64,000 nt of DNA from Gelatoporia subvermispora B (GCA_000320605.2 KB445798.1:434592-498591); one strand, 5' to 3'. Positions 43,170 to 56,400 are shown, counted from the stretch's first letter. The notes: generated from the letters alone by a model not told the origin. Numbers and translations: made by a program.

Positions 43170-44817
43170 TCAATCCCATTCCTCGTCCTCGTCCTCGTCA
43201 TCCTCGTCATCACTATCGCCCAACTTCTTATTTCTCTGAAGCAACGCAGCAGCCAGCGCCGCAGTCAGGTCGCCTCCCCCTCCTCCCGAGGCCGCCGCGG
43301 GCTCCTCGGACGCAGGCGGCGACGTCGCGCGCGCCGGGGGGTCCGAGTCGCTGCGCTTCTTGAGCGCACCGACCCCCGCGCCTCGGATGGCTGCGAGCAG
43401 GTCCGCGGGCGCGCCACCTCCACCACCTGCAGGCGGGGGCGGAGGTGGAGGTGGCGGAGGTGGCGGCGCACCTCCGGTCGGCGGGGCTGGCGGGGGAGGC
43501 GCAGGGCGCCCTGCAGCCGCGCCGCCAGCTCCGCCTCCGCCTCCGCCGACTCGCTCAGGTCCCGCGCCACCGCCCCCGCCGCCTCCGCCTCCTCCTGCAG
43601 GCGGTGCTCCGCCACCGCGAGGCGGTGGAGGAGGCGCGGCCGGCGGCGCTGCAGGGCGCGTCGGGGGCGGCGGAGGCGGGACGGGGCTGCTCCGCGCGGG
43701 CGCTGGAGGAGGTGGGGGAGGTGCAGCGGGTGCGCGAGCGGGCGGTGCGGGCGGCGGCGGTGCAGCTGGGGGCGGCGCTGTGCGCGGTGGCGGGGGCGCA
43801 GGTGCTGCGGGTGCTGGAGGGGGAGCAGCACGCGGCGGTGGAGGTGCGGGGGTGGGAGCTGGAGGTGCTGGAGGAGGAGCGATGCGCGTGGGGGGTGCGC
43901 GTGACGGCGGTGGCGGTGGGGGAGGCGGTGTCGCCGGGGCGCTTTCTGGTGCGGAAGTCGCTCCGCGGCGCGGGGCAGGCGGAGGCGGGGGCTTCTTCTT
44001 TGCGGCGGGAGACGGGGCAGCGGGGGGTGGCTGTGGGGGAGCGTTCTGCGCATCGCGTACGAAGTTCTTGATAAAGTCCATATCGCGCTCGAGGACGTCG
44101 CGCGAGATGCCTTGGCCCTGCAGGCCGTCCAGGAACGCCTGCCACGACGGATCGACGTTCGAGGAGGTGAAGCCCTTGTCGGCGTCGTAGCCCATGTGTG
44201 CGACGTGCTTGAACGACCCCGCGGCGGGCCCGGAGATCATGCTCTTGTCGATCTTGCCGCCCTTTGCTGAGTTCTTTTTCTTCTTGGGGGCCTCAGACTT
44301 CTCGGCCTTTGCGGCCTTCGCTGCGATGAAGTGAGCAGATAGGATATACGGGTCGAGTCACGGGCCACCTACCTCCTGACGGCGCTTTCCTCGAAGTGAC
44401 CTTCTTGTAGAACGTCTTTGCCTCGCTCTCATCTGCAAAGACGACCCCGACCATGCAGTCCTAGCCAAGTATCAGCACCCGCAGTCGAGACATATCGAAC
44501 GGGCCACTTACGTCTCCAGGGAACGAGTGGAAGAACGGGCGATCCTGGAAGTACTCAAAGTTCTCGTACAGTTCATGCTCCCAGATGACTCCTCGTGTCC
44601 CGACGAGGTCGACCATCCGGAGGCAGAACACATTGCGGCTGTTGTCCATCACGAATGCGAGTGCGCCCTGTACGCCCGCATACGACCACTCGTTGGGCTC
44701 GGGATACGCATAGTAGATGCGTGCGAGCGCGGCAGTGACGATCTTGTTCGACGGCTTCGGGATCGCAGATTTTACCCTCGACTTGTCGTCGGCGGAGAGC
44801 GTGCCTTGCGAAGGCAT
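43170..44817 (-). CDS. LAS17: WASP/Las17-type actin nucleation promoting factor
   Basis: This protein activates the Arp2/3 complex at endocytic actin patches. Exons 44512-44817, 44373-44460 and 43170-44320 give 514 residues. A WH1/EVH1 domain covers about 15-130 (IVTAALARIYYAYPEPNEWS, FYENFEY-type ELYENFEYFQDRPFFHSFPG). A Lys-rich segment follows (about 132-157). The CRIB-like GTPase-binding motif ISGPAAGSFKHVAHMGYD lies at about 159-176. A very long proline-rich region (about 215-435) binds SH3 proteins and profilin. One WH2 motif, ADLLAAIRGAGVGALKKRSD, comes next, then a central-acidic tail LTAALAAALLQRNKKLG with DSDDEDDEDEDEEWD; the penultimate Trp is the Arp2/3 contact. Only one WH2 is present. 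Opposite-strand open frames here are artefacts of CCN codons. Confidence 0.93.
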
Positions 44818-45301
44818 CGTGCGCGCGCTGTGTGTGGATGTGGAATATGACAAGGAGAGGTTGGCGCGCAGCTGCACAGGCGAGCTGGTCAGACGGCAAG
44901 ATATTACGGCACGTGCAGGCCACCGGCTGCAACATGATAATCAGCGTCATTAATTGTCATCTTAAATTAGCACAAGGGACATGATGCGGGCTTTACTATG
45001 CTTGGTCCCGTCAAAATCACTCTGGGCGCAGGAATTCGAACATGATCATCAGTAAGCAAGGGGGCATCCATTCCTCGAGTCACAGATGTGGCTCAGGTGT
45101 TGGTAATACAAGGACAACAGGTATCATCGGGCGCTGTGGGTGCTATCTCTGATGACAACATGCAGACCGTAGTGCATGTGCAGTGTGCACTGCGAAACAG
45201 TCATCCAACTCAAATGATACCGTAACAATAGATAGTTTCCGCGGTTCGACTTCAAACAACTGACCCGTTACACATTCGGAAGCTCGACAATAAGAAGCAG
45301 T
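44818..45301. other. Intergenic, no supported gene
   Basis: About 480 bp with the WASP promoter and the 3' region of the peroxiredoxin. No gene seen. Confidence 0.4.
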
Positions 45302-46346
45302 TTAGGATGAAGCATCGCCAAGACCTTTGACGAATGCAAGTGCATCCTTGGGACTGAGGCCAGGTGTTTCAGTCGGAAGCTACGGCTAGCGATAGACGAG
45401 CGACAAACCTGTCCACTGGCTTCACGGGGATACGCTTGTCGATAAGCTTTCCGCCCTTCTCGAAAATGAAGTGGCTACGCTGCGTCTTGCCGCCCTCTCC
45501 AGCACCCAGAGCACGTATCAGCACTCGCTTGGGGTCCGAGATGAGAGGGTACGGGAGCTCTTTCTGCAGAATGCAACACGATGAGATGGCTAGCCGTCGT
45601 TAGAAAGGGCCGCAGACCGTACCTTGGTCTTCCACTTGTTCTGTGCGGTGGGGCTATCAGCGCTGAGGCAATAGACGTCGAAGCCGACCGACGTGAAGTC
45701 GGGATACGAGTCCCTGAACCCGCACGCCTGGTTTGTGCAACCCGCTGAACATATGTAAAGGATATTCATTAGTAGCAATCCGACGAGACGATCATCACAA
45801 ACATACGGGTATCAGCCTTGGGAACTAGGAACACGATGATGCCTTTCTCGGCGGTGAGCGTCGCAACGTCGACGTCTTCTCCCTGCTCGTTCTTGAGGAC
45901 CACAGAGGGCAAGGTGTCTCCGACATCAATGTTGGGAAGCTCCGGAGCTTAAAAGACGGAGTATGCGAAACGATGCGCCTTCGCGATTGCGTGGAACTCA
46001 CTTGGAGGCTCCTGCTCTGCGTCCTCGGATGCATCTGTTGCCTCATTCTTCCCCTATTAACAAACAGAAAATGTACACCACAGTTTGCGATTTATGCAAA
46101 AAAATTTCATCGATTATGGTGAAGAGAACGAAACGTGAGCTCGGGATTGCTAGCAGATGAAAACCCGGAGTGCACCTTCTTGGGCTTGGGAGCATCGCCC
46201 GCCCCTGCAGTCTCGTCCGCGTTCCGTTTCTTGGGTGCCTTTTTCTCCGGCTTCTCCTTCACCAACTCTTCCTTGGGCTGTGCAGAGATCCTGGAGGACC
46301 TTCTCGTCGGTGCAGTGGGCTCAGCGGCGGGCTTCCTGGGTGCCAT
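45302..46346 (-). CDS. DOT5: Peroxiredoxin, PrxQ/BCP type, probably nuclear (Dot5-like)
   Basis: This is a thiol peroxidase that reduces H2O2 and alkyl hydroperoxides with thioredoxin. Six exons (46176-46346, 46002-46053, 45807-45947, about 45623-45744, 45409-45563, 45302-45353) give 230 residues. The first 75 residues are a basic, disordered extension with KKAPKKR, a likely nuclear localisation signal, as in yeast Dot5. The AhpC/TSA core follows: LPNIDVGDTLPSVVLKNEQG, GIIVFLVPKADTPGCTNQAC and GFRDSYPDF. The peroxidatic Cys (GCT) and resolving Cys (QAC) are five apart, the atypical 2-Cys PrxQ pattern, and both are present. VYCLSADSP, LISDPKRVLIRALGAG and RSHFIFEKGGKLI complete the fold. Confidence 0.92.
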
Positions 46347-47061
46347 ATTGTGAGGGGAGAACAGAAGAGTCGCGGCTGGGCTGCGTCGTGCCGGCTACTA
46401 GGTTCCGTGCATCCCGTCAATAGACTAGGACGTTCTTATCCATCAGTAAGGCAGATCGCGCAATCTCCGCGCCTTTGAACCGTAAGGAACGTGGTCCTTT
46501 GCGTTGTGGTCCAAGTACTCGGCGGAGATCACGCAGGACAGTTGAATATGATGTGGCTGTGGCAACACAAGAATGCTCCCGTCAATTTGCAGCTTGCTAT
46601 CATGCTCGACCTGCCGCTGGGTCTCAACCAAAGCTCTGTTGCTATCTCACACAAAATGCTCCGAGGTATGCAATATATGAACGCTGCAGGCTTATAACAA
46701 TTGCCAGCATGATATGTACGATAGAGACAAGTTGAACATGGGTGTGCCAGCGGACTCGGCCGCATTATCAAGTCAAGTATAGCAGAAAGCTCTAGCATAT
46801 ATCACCGCCCCCTCTGATGCGGAAGTAGAAAGAGAAACGTAGCCGAAGGAGAGTTCGACGCAACGAGTGGATGCTGGTGCTCGAAGATCAAAATGGGAAT
46901 ACTAATGCAAGGGATATCCGGGACGACGGTAGGAGATGTGCACAGTAATGGTGAGATATTGATGTGATAGGGTGTATAACTGCAGTCCGAGTTAGCAGGC
47001 CCATCAAACAACGTCTCTGGAGTAGACATCCGCACCTGTCCGAGTGCAACCGGCATGTACT
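46347..47061. other. Intergenic, no supported gene
   Basis: 715 bp between the peroxiredoxin start and the stop of the LRR protein, both on the minus strand. A 68-codon plus-strand frame (46,491-46,697) has ordinary composition but no motif. It is probably promoter plus 3' UTR. Confidence 0.4.
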
Positions 47062-50000
47062 TCACTCAGATTCTTTCGAGCTCGCAGATAACCTCCGCCC
47101 CAGGAACATCCGACCAGGTATCGACGGAGAGCTTGGACTGGACGTCCTCGGACTGGAGGTTTGTGATCCTTCTTGCAGCCTGTCCGGGAAGCCGGCGCCC
47201 TGGGTGTCAATCGGCGACGTTGTAGAGCCCGCGGATTGCGACCGGCGAATGTAAGGCCGTGGTGGCGGCTTCTTGAGTTCTGTCGGGGACGTAGACGAAG
47301 GATTCGGCGAGCGTGGCGGGGAGCCATCGGGGAACTCTTCCACGACCGATCGAGGCGGAGGGCGCTCGACCATTGCTTCGAGTAACTTGGGCGGTGTTCA
47401 GCTCGGCGTGCAGCCGAGAATAGTATGGAAGACTTACCTCTCTGCGCAGTTCCTCACCATCATACTCTCCCTCCATCTCTTCCGGTCCCAGCAAGACCGT
47501 GCCCTTCCGGAACACCTCGCCCTCTTCCTCTACTAGTCTCCGTGACCTGACAAGGGTAAGCATCATCGTCCAGACCTCGAGAATAGGAGGAGACTCACAG
47601 ATCAGTTGGTGATACAAGGTCCGTCGCCTCCGCATCGGGCGAATGTTGAGCATCCTCGTCGTCAGACTCCGTGATTAGGAAAGTTGGACTCAAAACCTTC
47701 TCGGGTTCCTCCGGCTCAGGCTCTGCTCTTCCCTTGCCTTTGTCTATCCGAGGTGTCAAAGGCTCTTCGTCAGGTGCATCGCTCTCCACGTCAAGGGCAT
47801 GCCCGTTCGCGAGCGCACCGCCAGAGCCATTCAGCTTGTCTGTCTGGATGCCAAGGCCATGCACAGGCTTCGACCGCGTCAACAAGCCAGTCAAGTCGTC
47901 ATTGAGCGCCAAAAGGTCCTCCAGCCGCGCAGGCTCCGTCGTCGTTTCGATGAGTGACATCAGCGAGGCCTTCATCTCCTTCGCCTTGTCCTCGACGTCT
48001 TGAGGTAGTTCCGGCGGTGTGCTAGGAGACGTTGATGACGAGGGCGAGCGCGCATGGAAGTCTTCGAGCTGTTTCTTGCAAGCATAAGCCTGGAGGACGA
48101 TATCCGTCTCGGTCTGTTCCGTGGAAGCGCCAAGGTCAGCCGAGTCCTCGGAACGGTCACTCAAACCTTCTACAGGAACGTCCTCATCGACCTTTTTCTG
48201 ATCACCCTGGCGGATGGACTTTGCAAGCTCACTTTCCTCGATCATGCCCCAGACACCCTTCGCCTGTCCTCGTCCGCTGGGGCCCTCGGCGCCCTCGGTC
48301 TGAGACTTCTTCTCAGCCTCTTCTGTGTTGCGGACGCAGGTGTTCAGGATGTCACGGCACATTCTGGAAGAGGGCTTAAGCGTATAGAGCATGTGATATG
48401 AGTAATACTGACCGAGCCATCTCCTCATCACCTGGAGGAATGTTCAGATCGAGGCAGCGCATGGTGTGGTTGGCCTTCAGCCCGGAATTGAGAGCCATGA
48501 CGCCTGCAAGATCCAAGTTGTTCATTGTAAGGTCAAGATGGAGAAGTGACTTGGATTCAGGGAGGAACTCCGCAAGAGCAATAGCTCCTGCAGAGGTCAT
48601 TGATGTCGACGAGAGGAATAGACGCTTCAAAGCCTCGTTCAGGGTGAACGCTGTTCTCAGTGACTGGATCTGAGGACATGTTGAGTGTGGGACAAACAGA
48701 ACATTATGTATAACATACCCCCTCGAGCCCAGGGCCGCAGCAGGGATTCTTGCTCAGGTCTAAAGTCTCCAGGCACGTGTTGTATTTCTGCCGGGTTGCG
48801 TTCAGTAGTGAACTCATGTCCTATGAACATGTACCCTACCAGTGCCTCTGCTATGGCGACCAAGCCTTGGACATCTAGCTTGTTCTCGCTGAGGTTTAGT
48901 ACCTTCAATGTCCGGTTCCGCTTCAGGACTTGGGCGATATATGTGATACCGTTCTGATAAAATGGTTAGCCAGGGACGCATCGTACATTACGAACGCAGC
49001 ACAAACCCGGATATCATTTCCTTTGAGATCCAACGTCCTGAGTGCCCCCAAACGTGGGAGAGCATCTAGAGCGCGCACTTTGCCCATCAAAGCGGCACTT
49101 GGGCCATGGTCATGTGACTGCGCAAGACTATGCACCTGTTGATGAGAGGGGTGGGCTGGGGGCACAGGATGCCGCATCGTCACACCGCCCTGCGCGGAAG
49201 ACGTGATCAATGGCACATGCTGGGCCGTCGCAGGATGAAGAGGTGGCGCAGCCGCTTGCGCGCCGCCCCGGCGCGAGCGCGGGATATACGGGGTATACGT
49301 CGTCTGCGGGCCCGCCGCAGGGTGACGAGGGGGAGGCAGAACTGGGCCGGCGCGGGGAGGAGGCGTGGGCGGGACTTCGCGGTATGCTCCTGGTGTAGGT
49401 GTGGACAAGATGGGCGTGGCGGGGGGAGTGAAGAATGTTGAGGATGTCGAAGTGTTGGGTGCTGATCCTGTGGGCGAAGTCGGCGTAGAACTGCCGGTGC
49501 TTGTTGAGGGATAGCGGTCCGGATAGTCTTTGATCATGAGAGCGACCGCGACTGCCCCGGTGGTGCTTATGCGATTATGTCGCAGCGAGATGTTGCGGAG
49601 AGAGGATGTGCGTACGGAGTTCGCTATTGATCCGGTTGATTAATGAAATGATGCATGAAAATGAAGATGAATTATTTATGGTACATACCAAGAGCATCTA
49701 GAGCTGCTGGCTTTAGTGAACAATCATCGAGGCGCAGAGACACGAGCCCTGGATTCGGAGCTTGGGCAAGTGCGCCCGCGATGTATTCGATTGATTTCTT
49801 GTCTAGGGCATTCTGAGACAAGTCAAGGAATTGCAGCGTCTTTGCCTGTGGACGCTTATCGGCACGCAGCTATACTAGATGTGAAAGGTAACTACCTTGG
49901 ATACATATGCCGCGATGAGACGGAACGCGGGTGCCTTCAAACGGCGGTTCGAAGCAACTGACAAGAACGTGAGACTATTCGGGATGAGAAGGGAGTGCAA

Positions 50001-50708
50001 GATAGGTTTCAGGATCTGAGTCTTGATTAGTATCCGGCCGCAGGAAGTGAATGGTGTGCATACTGGATCATCCAAGTTACACTCCTTGAACACAACTTTC
50101 CGTAGTCCCCATTCAATAGTGAACACGTCTGACAGCACAGACGCGGATCCCACCGTCAGTTGGACCCCTGAGAAGTCCACTGTACGGGGCTTCGTTCCAG
50201 CGGCGCGCTGCAGAAGCGGATCAGTATTTAACATAGTGTTCTGAAAAAGGGTGGACCATACCTTGAACGCTGTGGAGATTCCAGGGTCGGGTGCCTCTTC
50301 ACGTCCTGAGCAGCATTCCCTGTAGAACGACTCGACCTTGTCGAGACTCCACCATTCCTCCACAGTACTTGGATCCGAGTTTGTTGATGAACCACCTCTG
50401 AGAACTCTCCGTCTGCGTTCTGCTTCCCGTTCCTCGATCGAGCGCTTCTCCTCCTTTAAAGATGGCGTGGACGGTGGGTTCGCCGCGAGAATAGGGTAGA
50501 CGGTGGTCAGCTCCGGTAGAATAAAATGGGCACGTTTGAGCGTCCCGTCGCCAGTGTCATTAGATTGCTGCTGCGTCTGTGACGGCAGGAGCTTGGATAA
50601 CCGCGCAAGGGAGAAAAAGGACTGCTGAGGCGGAGGGGGACGCTTTAGGATCGACTTGCCAGGAGTTGGGATGGTCACAGCAGAGGAAGAAGCCGATGGA
50701 GATAGCAT
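47062..50708 (-). CDS. Leucine-rich-repeat protein resembling PP1 regulatory subunit 37
   Basis: A multi-exon gene of about 1,000 residues. The N-terminus has GKSILKRPPPPQQSFFSLAR and KRAHFILPELTTVYPI, then TVEEWWSLDKVESFYRECC, an arrangement like the N-terminus of PPP1R37. Ribonuclease-inhibitor-type LRRs follow: VDFSGVQLT, LRKVVFKECNL, LTFLSVASNRRLKAPAF, LRTLDLKGNDIR, LKVLNLSENKLDVQGLVAIA, LETLDLSKNPCCGPG and LLHLDLTMNNLDLAGVMALN. A Pro/Ser/Thr-rich insert (about 49,100-49,540) breaks the LRR array. The C-terminal third is acidic and low complexity but contains ARLEDLLALNDDLTGLLTR, reminiscent of a GAT-type helix. A role as PP1 scaffold is inferred from the family; no clear RVxF motif was identified. 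Exon limits between 47.4 and 48.7 kb are approximate. Confidence 0.8.
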
Positions 50709-52737
50709 GCCTGCAGCATTGCGATGTGTATGAGAATCCCGCTCAGCGTTCTGGCACTCGAATGATGCGATTGAACGCTGGACTTGGTAAATGCAGACTT
50801 GAATGGTTCCTAGCCACTACTAGCTGTCATAACCAGCCACGTGGACTCGCCCCGCTTTCCGACGGTTGGTTCGGTTCGCTCAGCGTGAAAACAAGCGCGA
50901 TCCGAACCGCTAGACAAGCTCTTTGGTACATTTGAAACTCCGCAGACCACATACTACAATCGAGCCTATCTCCGCGGAAGAAATGGTAAACGCAAACCGA
51001 ACCTCTCCTGGTCCCAGAACCACATTCGAACCGGCAGAAGACGCCGCAAACCCATCTTCGACGCATTCGTATGTCTCCCCCTCCTATTGGATTAACAGGT
51101 CCAAAATGCTCTGAGCTAGACCTGAATGAGGTTAGTTGTTCGTGACTGTTATGTGCTTTTCTGGCGCTCTCTTGTACTCCGCGATTCTCGGCGACATGGA
51201 ATTCTGCGCATTGTTCGCCGTTAACCACGGGGCTCAGCTGAGGAACCTGACCTGCTGCTTACTGCGACATGGGAAGGACGAAAGTCCTATGCTCGTACGA
51301 CAACGCGTTGACCCTGTTTGCCAATTGCTACACGTGTTGCTGCTGTGCACTGCCGCTAGTGGGGTGCGACACTACCAGCATGATTAGAGGCACTTGGAGC
51401 CAAAAGCTGTACTTGGACCACTCACATGTTGTGGTCGCGGGAGTATTTTCTTGAGCAGGACTTCCATCAGCCAATTGACACTAACCAATGACTCCGCCTA
51501 CATTCTGGAGCCTTTTCGACTTATGGGGTCCAATGTTGTCCCACCATCAGCTAAATTCGTGATATTAATTCCCCGTGGCGGACGGTAAGATGCAGAACTT
51601 TGACGTACATGCGGATCAAAGCTATTGAGTTATTCTGAGGGCAACTCCCAGCACCGCCGCTTGTCTTAGGCCGCGTGAGGTCAGGTCAATTTCCTGATTC
51701 TGGCTCCATGCTGCGGTCCCGCTTGGAAACCCTGGACTATATGTCACAAGCCCTCGACAGGTGCTGTTCGTCTGCATTGTCAAGCGACAGCACAAGGCAA
51801 TTTTATCGCTATTTGGTCAATATGACACGCTGTGTTATCGTTCCGGCCACTGACCTCTGACTTCTCCGTCCCTGCCAACAGAACTCCGCCGGTACATGCG
51901 CCTGCAATGCCCACGGCCTTGGCGTGGAGCAGCAGCTGAGTGCGGTGCATCAATTTCACTTTGGCCAATCCCAGGAAGGGTGCCGGGCACTTTTCACCTG
52001 GTGCCGAGACCCACACACAGTCTCGGGGGATCTATCCAGGGCGACATGAGCTCATCGAGAGCGGATACTCACATGCAAATTCGGCCAAGTTCCGAAGCAG
52101 TGGTATCGAGCCGTCTCTCTCTGCGATCGCAGCACGTCAACCAGAGTGACAGAGATACGTAGCGAGATGTACTGGACGCTCGGTGTGTCCGTTGGTGTTG
52201 CATCCTCGAGGCCCCGTCACAAAAATTTTCAGGAGACAATTGGCTTAGTGGGGATGGCAAGAGCGGTATTACGAGCGGTGACAGTCGTGATGGCATAACA
52301 ATAGCGCCAGCGCCCTTCGCCCGAACTTGACATACCTTCCGTGGTAGATCCCGAAAAATATGGCCAAATGGCACGACTTACGGCAATACAACACAGACCG
52401 AGTGTATAGAAAATAAATACCGGTCCGCGCTAGCATCCGATTACATATGCAAATACAACATAACAGACAATCCCGTGTCTGACGCGAAGGGACGGAAAAT
52501 TAGAGCGGAGGAACAAGTAAACGCGTTAGTAATAGACGGCTAGTTTTCTATGATCCGGAGAAGTTCAGAACAGCGATGCATCGGTCAACGATCTCAAAAC
52601 ACGTCCATGCAGTCTCTGCACCTCTCCCACAACCTCATCCACCTGCCATTGTTCCACTGCCTGATCCTGACCCATCCGTCGTGGGGCGAGACGCGCTCAA
52701 TCCAGATGCTTTGGACACTCATCAGTTCGCATTCGCG
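50709..52737. other. Intergenic, no supported gene
   Basis: About 2 kb upstream of the LRR gene. Frames of 60-133 codons on both strands carry no motif. No transposon ends or long repeats were found by eye. Confidence 0.4.
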
Positions 52738-53438
52738 TCATTGAACATCTAACACGTACAGCACGGAGCACAGCGCGAAGTCCGCGTAGCTCACATTGCG
52801 ACCCATCACCACGATGCCATCGCCGTCTGGGGCCGCATTCTTTTCCAGGATCCACGCAAGGAAGTCGAACTCTTCCTTGACGGCGCGCCAAGCCTGCTCT
52901 CTCTGCGTTCCGACAAGTTCCGTGGGGGTTGGACTAACCGGTGCCTGACTGCGCTCTCGGAGTCTTGCGTGTGACAACGGCACGAGGATAGGGAGGAGCG
53001 GCTTGACAAAACGCTTCTGAATATGCTGGACGAAGAGCGTCTGAAGGGCACGAGACCCCTCAGGGAAGATCGGCCGAGCAGGATAGGTGCGTTCGAGATA
53101 CTCGACAATGTTGTCTGCGTTCGAGAGGACCACCGGCGACGTTTTGGAGCGCGTGAAGTCGACAATTACGGGGAGTGTGTAGACTGATCTTCTATCGCTG
53201 TTGTACGAGGTCGGGGGAGCGTTTATGGCGCGCAACGTGGCTTCCACATCGGCCAGTTCGACCCATAGAGTTTGATAACGAAGGCGTTTATAGTTTAGAA
53301 CGAATCTAATGGGGTATGAGAGCACAACAATATAGGATGCCGTTACAGTGACACATACCTCACTCGCCAAATATTAGGAGCCCATGGCTGAGGTATCGTT
53401 GAAGGAATATCATACAAGGTGATGAGAGAATCAGACAT
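52738..53438 (-). CDS. Glutathione S-transferase, fungal LigE/etherase-like
   Basis: Exons 53359-53438 and 52738-53305 give 215 residues. The start MSDSLITLYDIPSTIPQPWA, followed by PNIWRVRFVLNYKRLRYQT and LWVELADVEATL, is the pattern of the basidiomycete GST group related to bacterial beta-etherases. The thioredoxin fold includes YTLPVIVDF with its cis-proline and LSNADNIVEYLERTYPARP, the glutathione-contact Ser and following helix. A helical C-terminal domain ends FADFAL-like YADFALCSVLYVLDV. Such enzymes conjugate or reduce small electrophiles and bind wood-derived phenolics; the exact substrate is unknown. The subgroup call is tentative, GST itself is firm. Confidence 0.87.
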
Positions 53439-56400
53439 TGTGAAAGTGGTTGCCAGGTGACCGGTGCACGAGCTCATCTTATATATGGGGACAACTGCGT
53501 AAGGGACTCACTGATGACACCAAACACAGACGCGAGGACACTTGATGAAACCTCGCGTGGTGTTGTTTTGGTTGAGGGTCCCGAGTGCCACTCCGTACGC
53601 TGCGCCGTCGGGCACACTCGCAGAATGATCTCACCGGAAGGAATTTACATTCACCACAAGCATAGCGCAAGTACAGCCTCGAGCGAGAGACATGAGAGAG
53701 CGCATCAAAGTTAGAGTATGAGTGTCTGTCCGGCACTCTGTCACAAAGAAATCCCGGAAGAATTGAGTCATCGCGAACAGCCACTCAGGCAGAGGTACGG
53801 TAGACCGTTCTAGGGTAAAGACCAGGGTCACTCAAGCGTCATCTCGATAACCGTGTTGCAGTGCCGGTATCTTCTGTCCGGATCCCAATTCTTCAAAGTT
53901 GACGTTCGTCCGCACAGGTTCAGGATTTTGCGGATCCTCATGTCCGAAGAGAGAGGCGATAAATTTCCAAATTTAGCGAGGAGTGCAGTCCAAATTCCCA
54001 CGGGGCGCATCGCCATCCTGCCACGAGGCCTCCCGTGCGCTTACTCTCTACGATGTATAGCCGTCCGACTGAATGCACTTGGCAGCCTTCTGGGTGTGTC
54101 ATAGTACTCAGACATGTCATACGTGTGGTATTGTCGGTTTACATGGCCGAGAGTCAATTGCAAGAACCTCGGTGTAGCCCGGCCTCTCGGACTGACGACA
54201 GAAGTCACGGTCGGTTTTGTTGTCAGCAGCTGAGGTGGGTAAATGTTTTTCAGAACCGAAAGCGGTGGTTCAGGAAGCACGGCCATCCGTCTTCCCTTTC
54301 ACTGACGATATTTTCGAAGGATTATTAGCAGAGGTGAGACTTCGGTCGAGCTCACCCTCGTGGCCGAACGAGTCATCCCAAGGCCGTCATGTCCGAGAAC
54401 ACCTGCGAGCCCTGGCGATACTTCGTCGGCATGCCATCCACACCGCATCTGAGGAAACCTCGAGGCAATCGGTTCCTTGACGCCATCATGACTAGGGCTC
54501 TCTCACGCTTCCACATCGAGACTATATCACCGTATTCTCCTAGTGTCTACGCCTCAGGGACCGCGTAGCATGCCCTGGCCTGCTCCATTGGGCGCATGTT
54601 TGTCCATTACACGATCCACAGAATTGGACTTGCGAAGGGCCTGCGGAGATCTCCGCTGTACAATCTCACTACAACCAGATACATGCCCGCTGTCGAGTTG
54701 CTAGAGATCTCGGTCCATCATGCTTCTTGTACTTCGTGTTGGATAACTCCGAGTGCTCCCAAGCATACCAAGCAACTCCGCGTTGACCACGCGTGTGCCG
54801 TACTCCTCTTCCTCCTCAACATCCATTCACATCGCAGGGCCGTGTTCTGCTCGGCTCTGTATACATGCACGTTGATTGGGATATGATAGCTGCTGGCCAC
54901 CAATAGCCTCTTGGCCCTGGAAATATGAGATCGGATAGACCCTTTTTCTCAATGTGCGTGGAGCTGAAAAGGCAATGGGCGCTGTTCCTGACCGCGCTGT
55001 GCACCTACGGGCGCCGATAAGAGCACCACTCACGCCAGCCATGCACGTCGCGGTAGTTATCCCTAACCGTCATTGCGAGCCTAGGTTGACAGCCCTTCTA
55101 CAGATATTGTTGTGGTATCTATAGAGGCATCAATGAAATGTCTGGAGCAGGTGCCTTTGCTAATTGTGGCAACAGCAAAGATATCATGTTCCGTGTCCTG
55201 GGCGAGCGCTCGCTGCACTCGTCTGGCGCGGGAAATTGGCCTCGCGTCCGGGCAATGGCACTGCTGCAGCTTCTCCCGCCTCGACGAGACCCGGTGGTAC
55301 GCCTCCCGTTACCCCTACTGCTCCGGCCTTTGCATAGCCCAGTAGACCCTAGCGTTGTATCGCAAGTTGGAGCATGAGACGCTATGTACCCCAACGTACG
55401 TGTGAGAGCCTTTGACCAATGAACCGGTGGAGATTTATGTCATGCATGTCTATGTGGCGCAATATGGGTGTGGTCTGAATTGGTCATTCCCAATAATTTC
55501 TGCTGGTTGTCGCGCTATAGTAAACAGATTACTCAATTCGCTTGCTGTTTTATGTTCCAGGGTCTGTGCCGGGAGCTTCAGGACTTCCGGGAGCTGGTCC
55601 TCCGGTTGGTAGCTCTTGTCTTTCAAAACGATAATGCGGTGAGTAGCCATAGAAATATTCTCATGATGATGCTCGATAGTCGAGGTGGTCAGCGCACAGA
55701 AAAATAATTTGCTGTTATATTGAAATTGACCCTGTCTCACCAGATGCCAATGAGACATTCATCAAAGGATTGCAGATGTACCCCCATCTCTCTCACCGAA
55801 GTCATCAATCCACCAGCGCGCTGTGTGGGCGCAGTGTACACTACATCCGCGGAACATCATGGTCGTCGTCTGTGGTATCCGTGCCATAGTCAAATTCTGG
55901 GCCGCGCTTCGTTCCATGCAATATTAGCCCTTGATGAGAGGCACCATATCCGGCCATTATCATCCTCAGACATGTTTTGTAAATTCCATCGGGACAGTTT
56001 CAAGACGACATCACCCTGTGGATGAGATCAGTCGGCTTTGGTCTTGCCTCTTCGGATTCAGTGCTTCCTACTGACGACCCGAAAGTCGGACAAGGTGATG
56101 GAGCAGTGTACAGAGCCGTCCATCTCCGGTGCATTAGCAATTCGGTAAGCTCTCTGACTCAATTTTCGTGAGCTGATTTCTCTGGTTCACAGCCCAGATT
56201 GTACTCCCTCCGATCTCCCGGATCCCCGCTCTTGCGATGCTTACTGTCTGTCCGTAATGTTTTGCTTTGTGTTCCTGTGGCACCATGTCAGTGCATTTTC
56301 GGCGAAGACATATTGTGTCGATGTATAACGGCATCTCTCTAGCCTCGCAAGATTTCCGGTGTGGTATACGTAGCGTCGCCTCGTACGGGCATTGGCACAT

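Noticed and set aside
43104..44190. Long plus-strand and other-frame ORFs (up to 276 codons) of Gly, Arg or His/Pro repeats
   Set aside because: They are shadows of the GC-rich proline codons of the WASP gene on the minus strand and have no domain of their own.
49130..49441. Arg-rich plus-strand ORF inside the LRR gene
   Set aside because: It is antisense to the Pro/Ser-rich insert of the LRR protein, which has splice-consistent flanks.
54235..54300. Possible homeodomain-like motif (VFQNRKRWFRKHG)
   Set aside because: The flanking frame lacks the rest of a homeodomain and the residues are not in the right order for helix 3.
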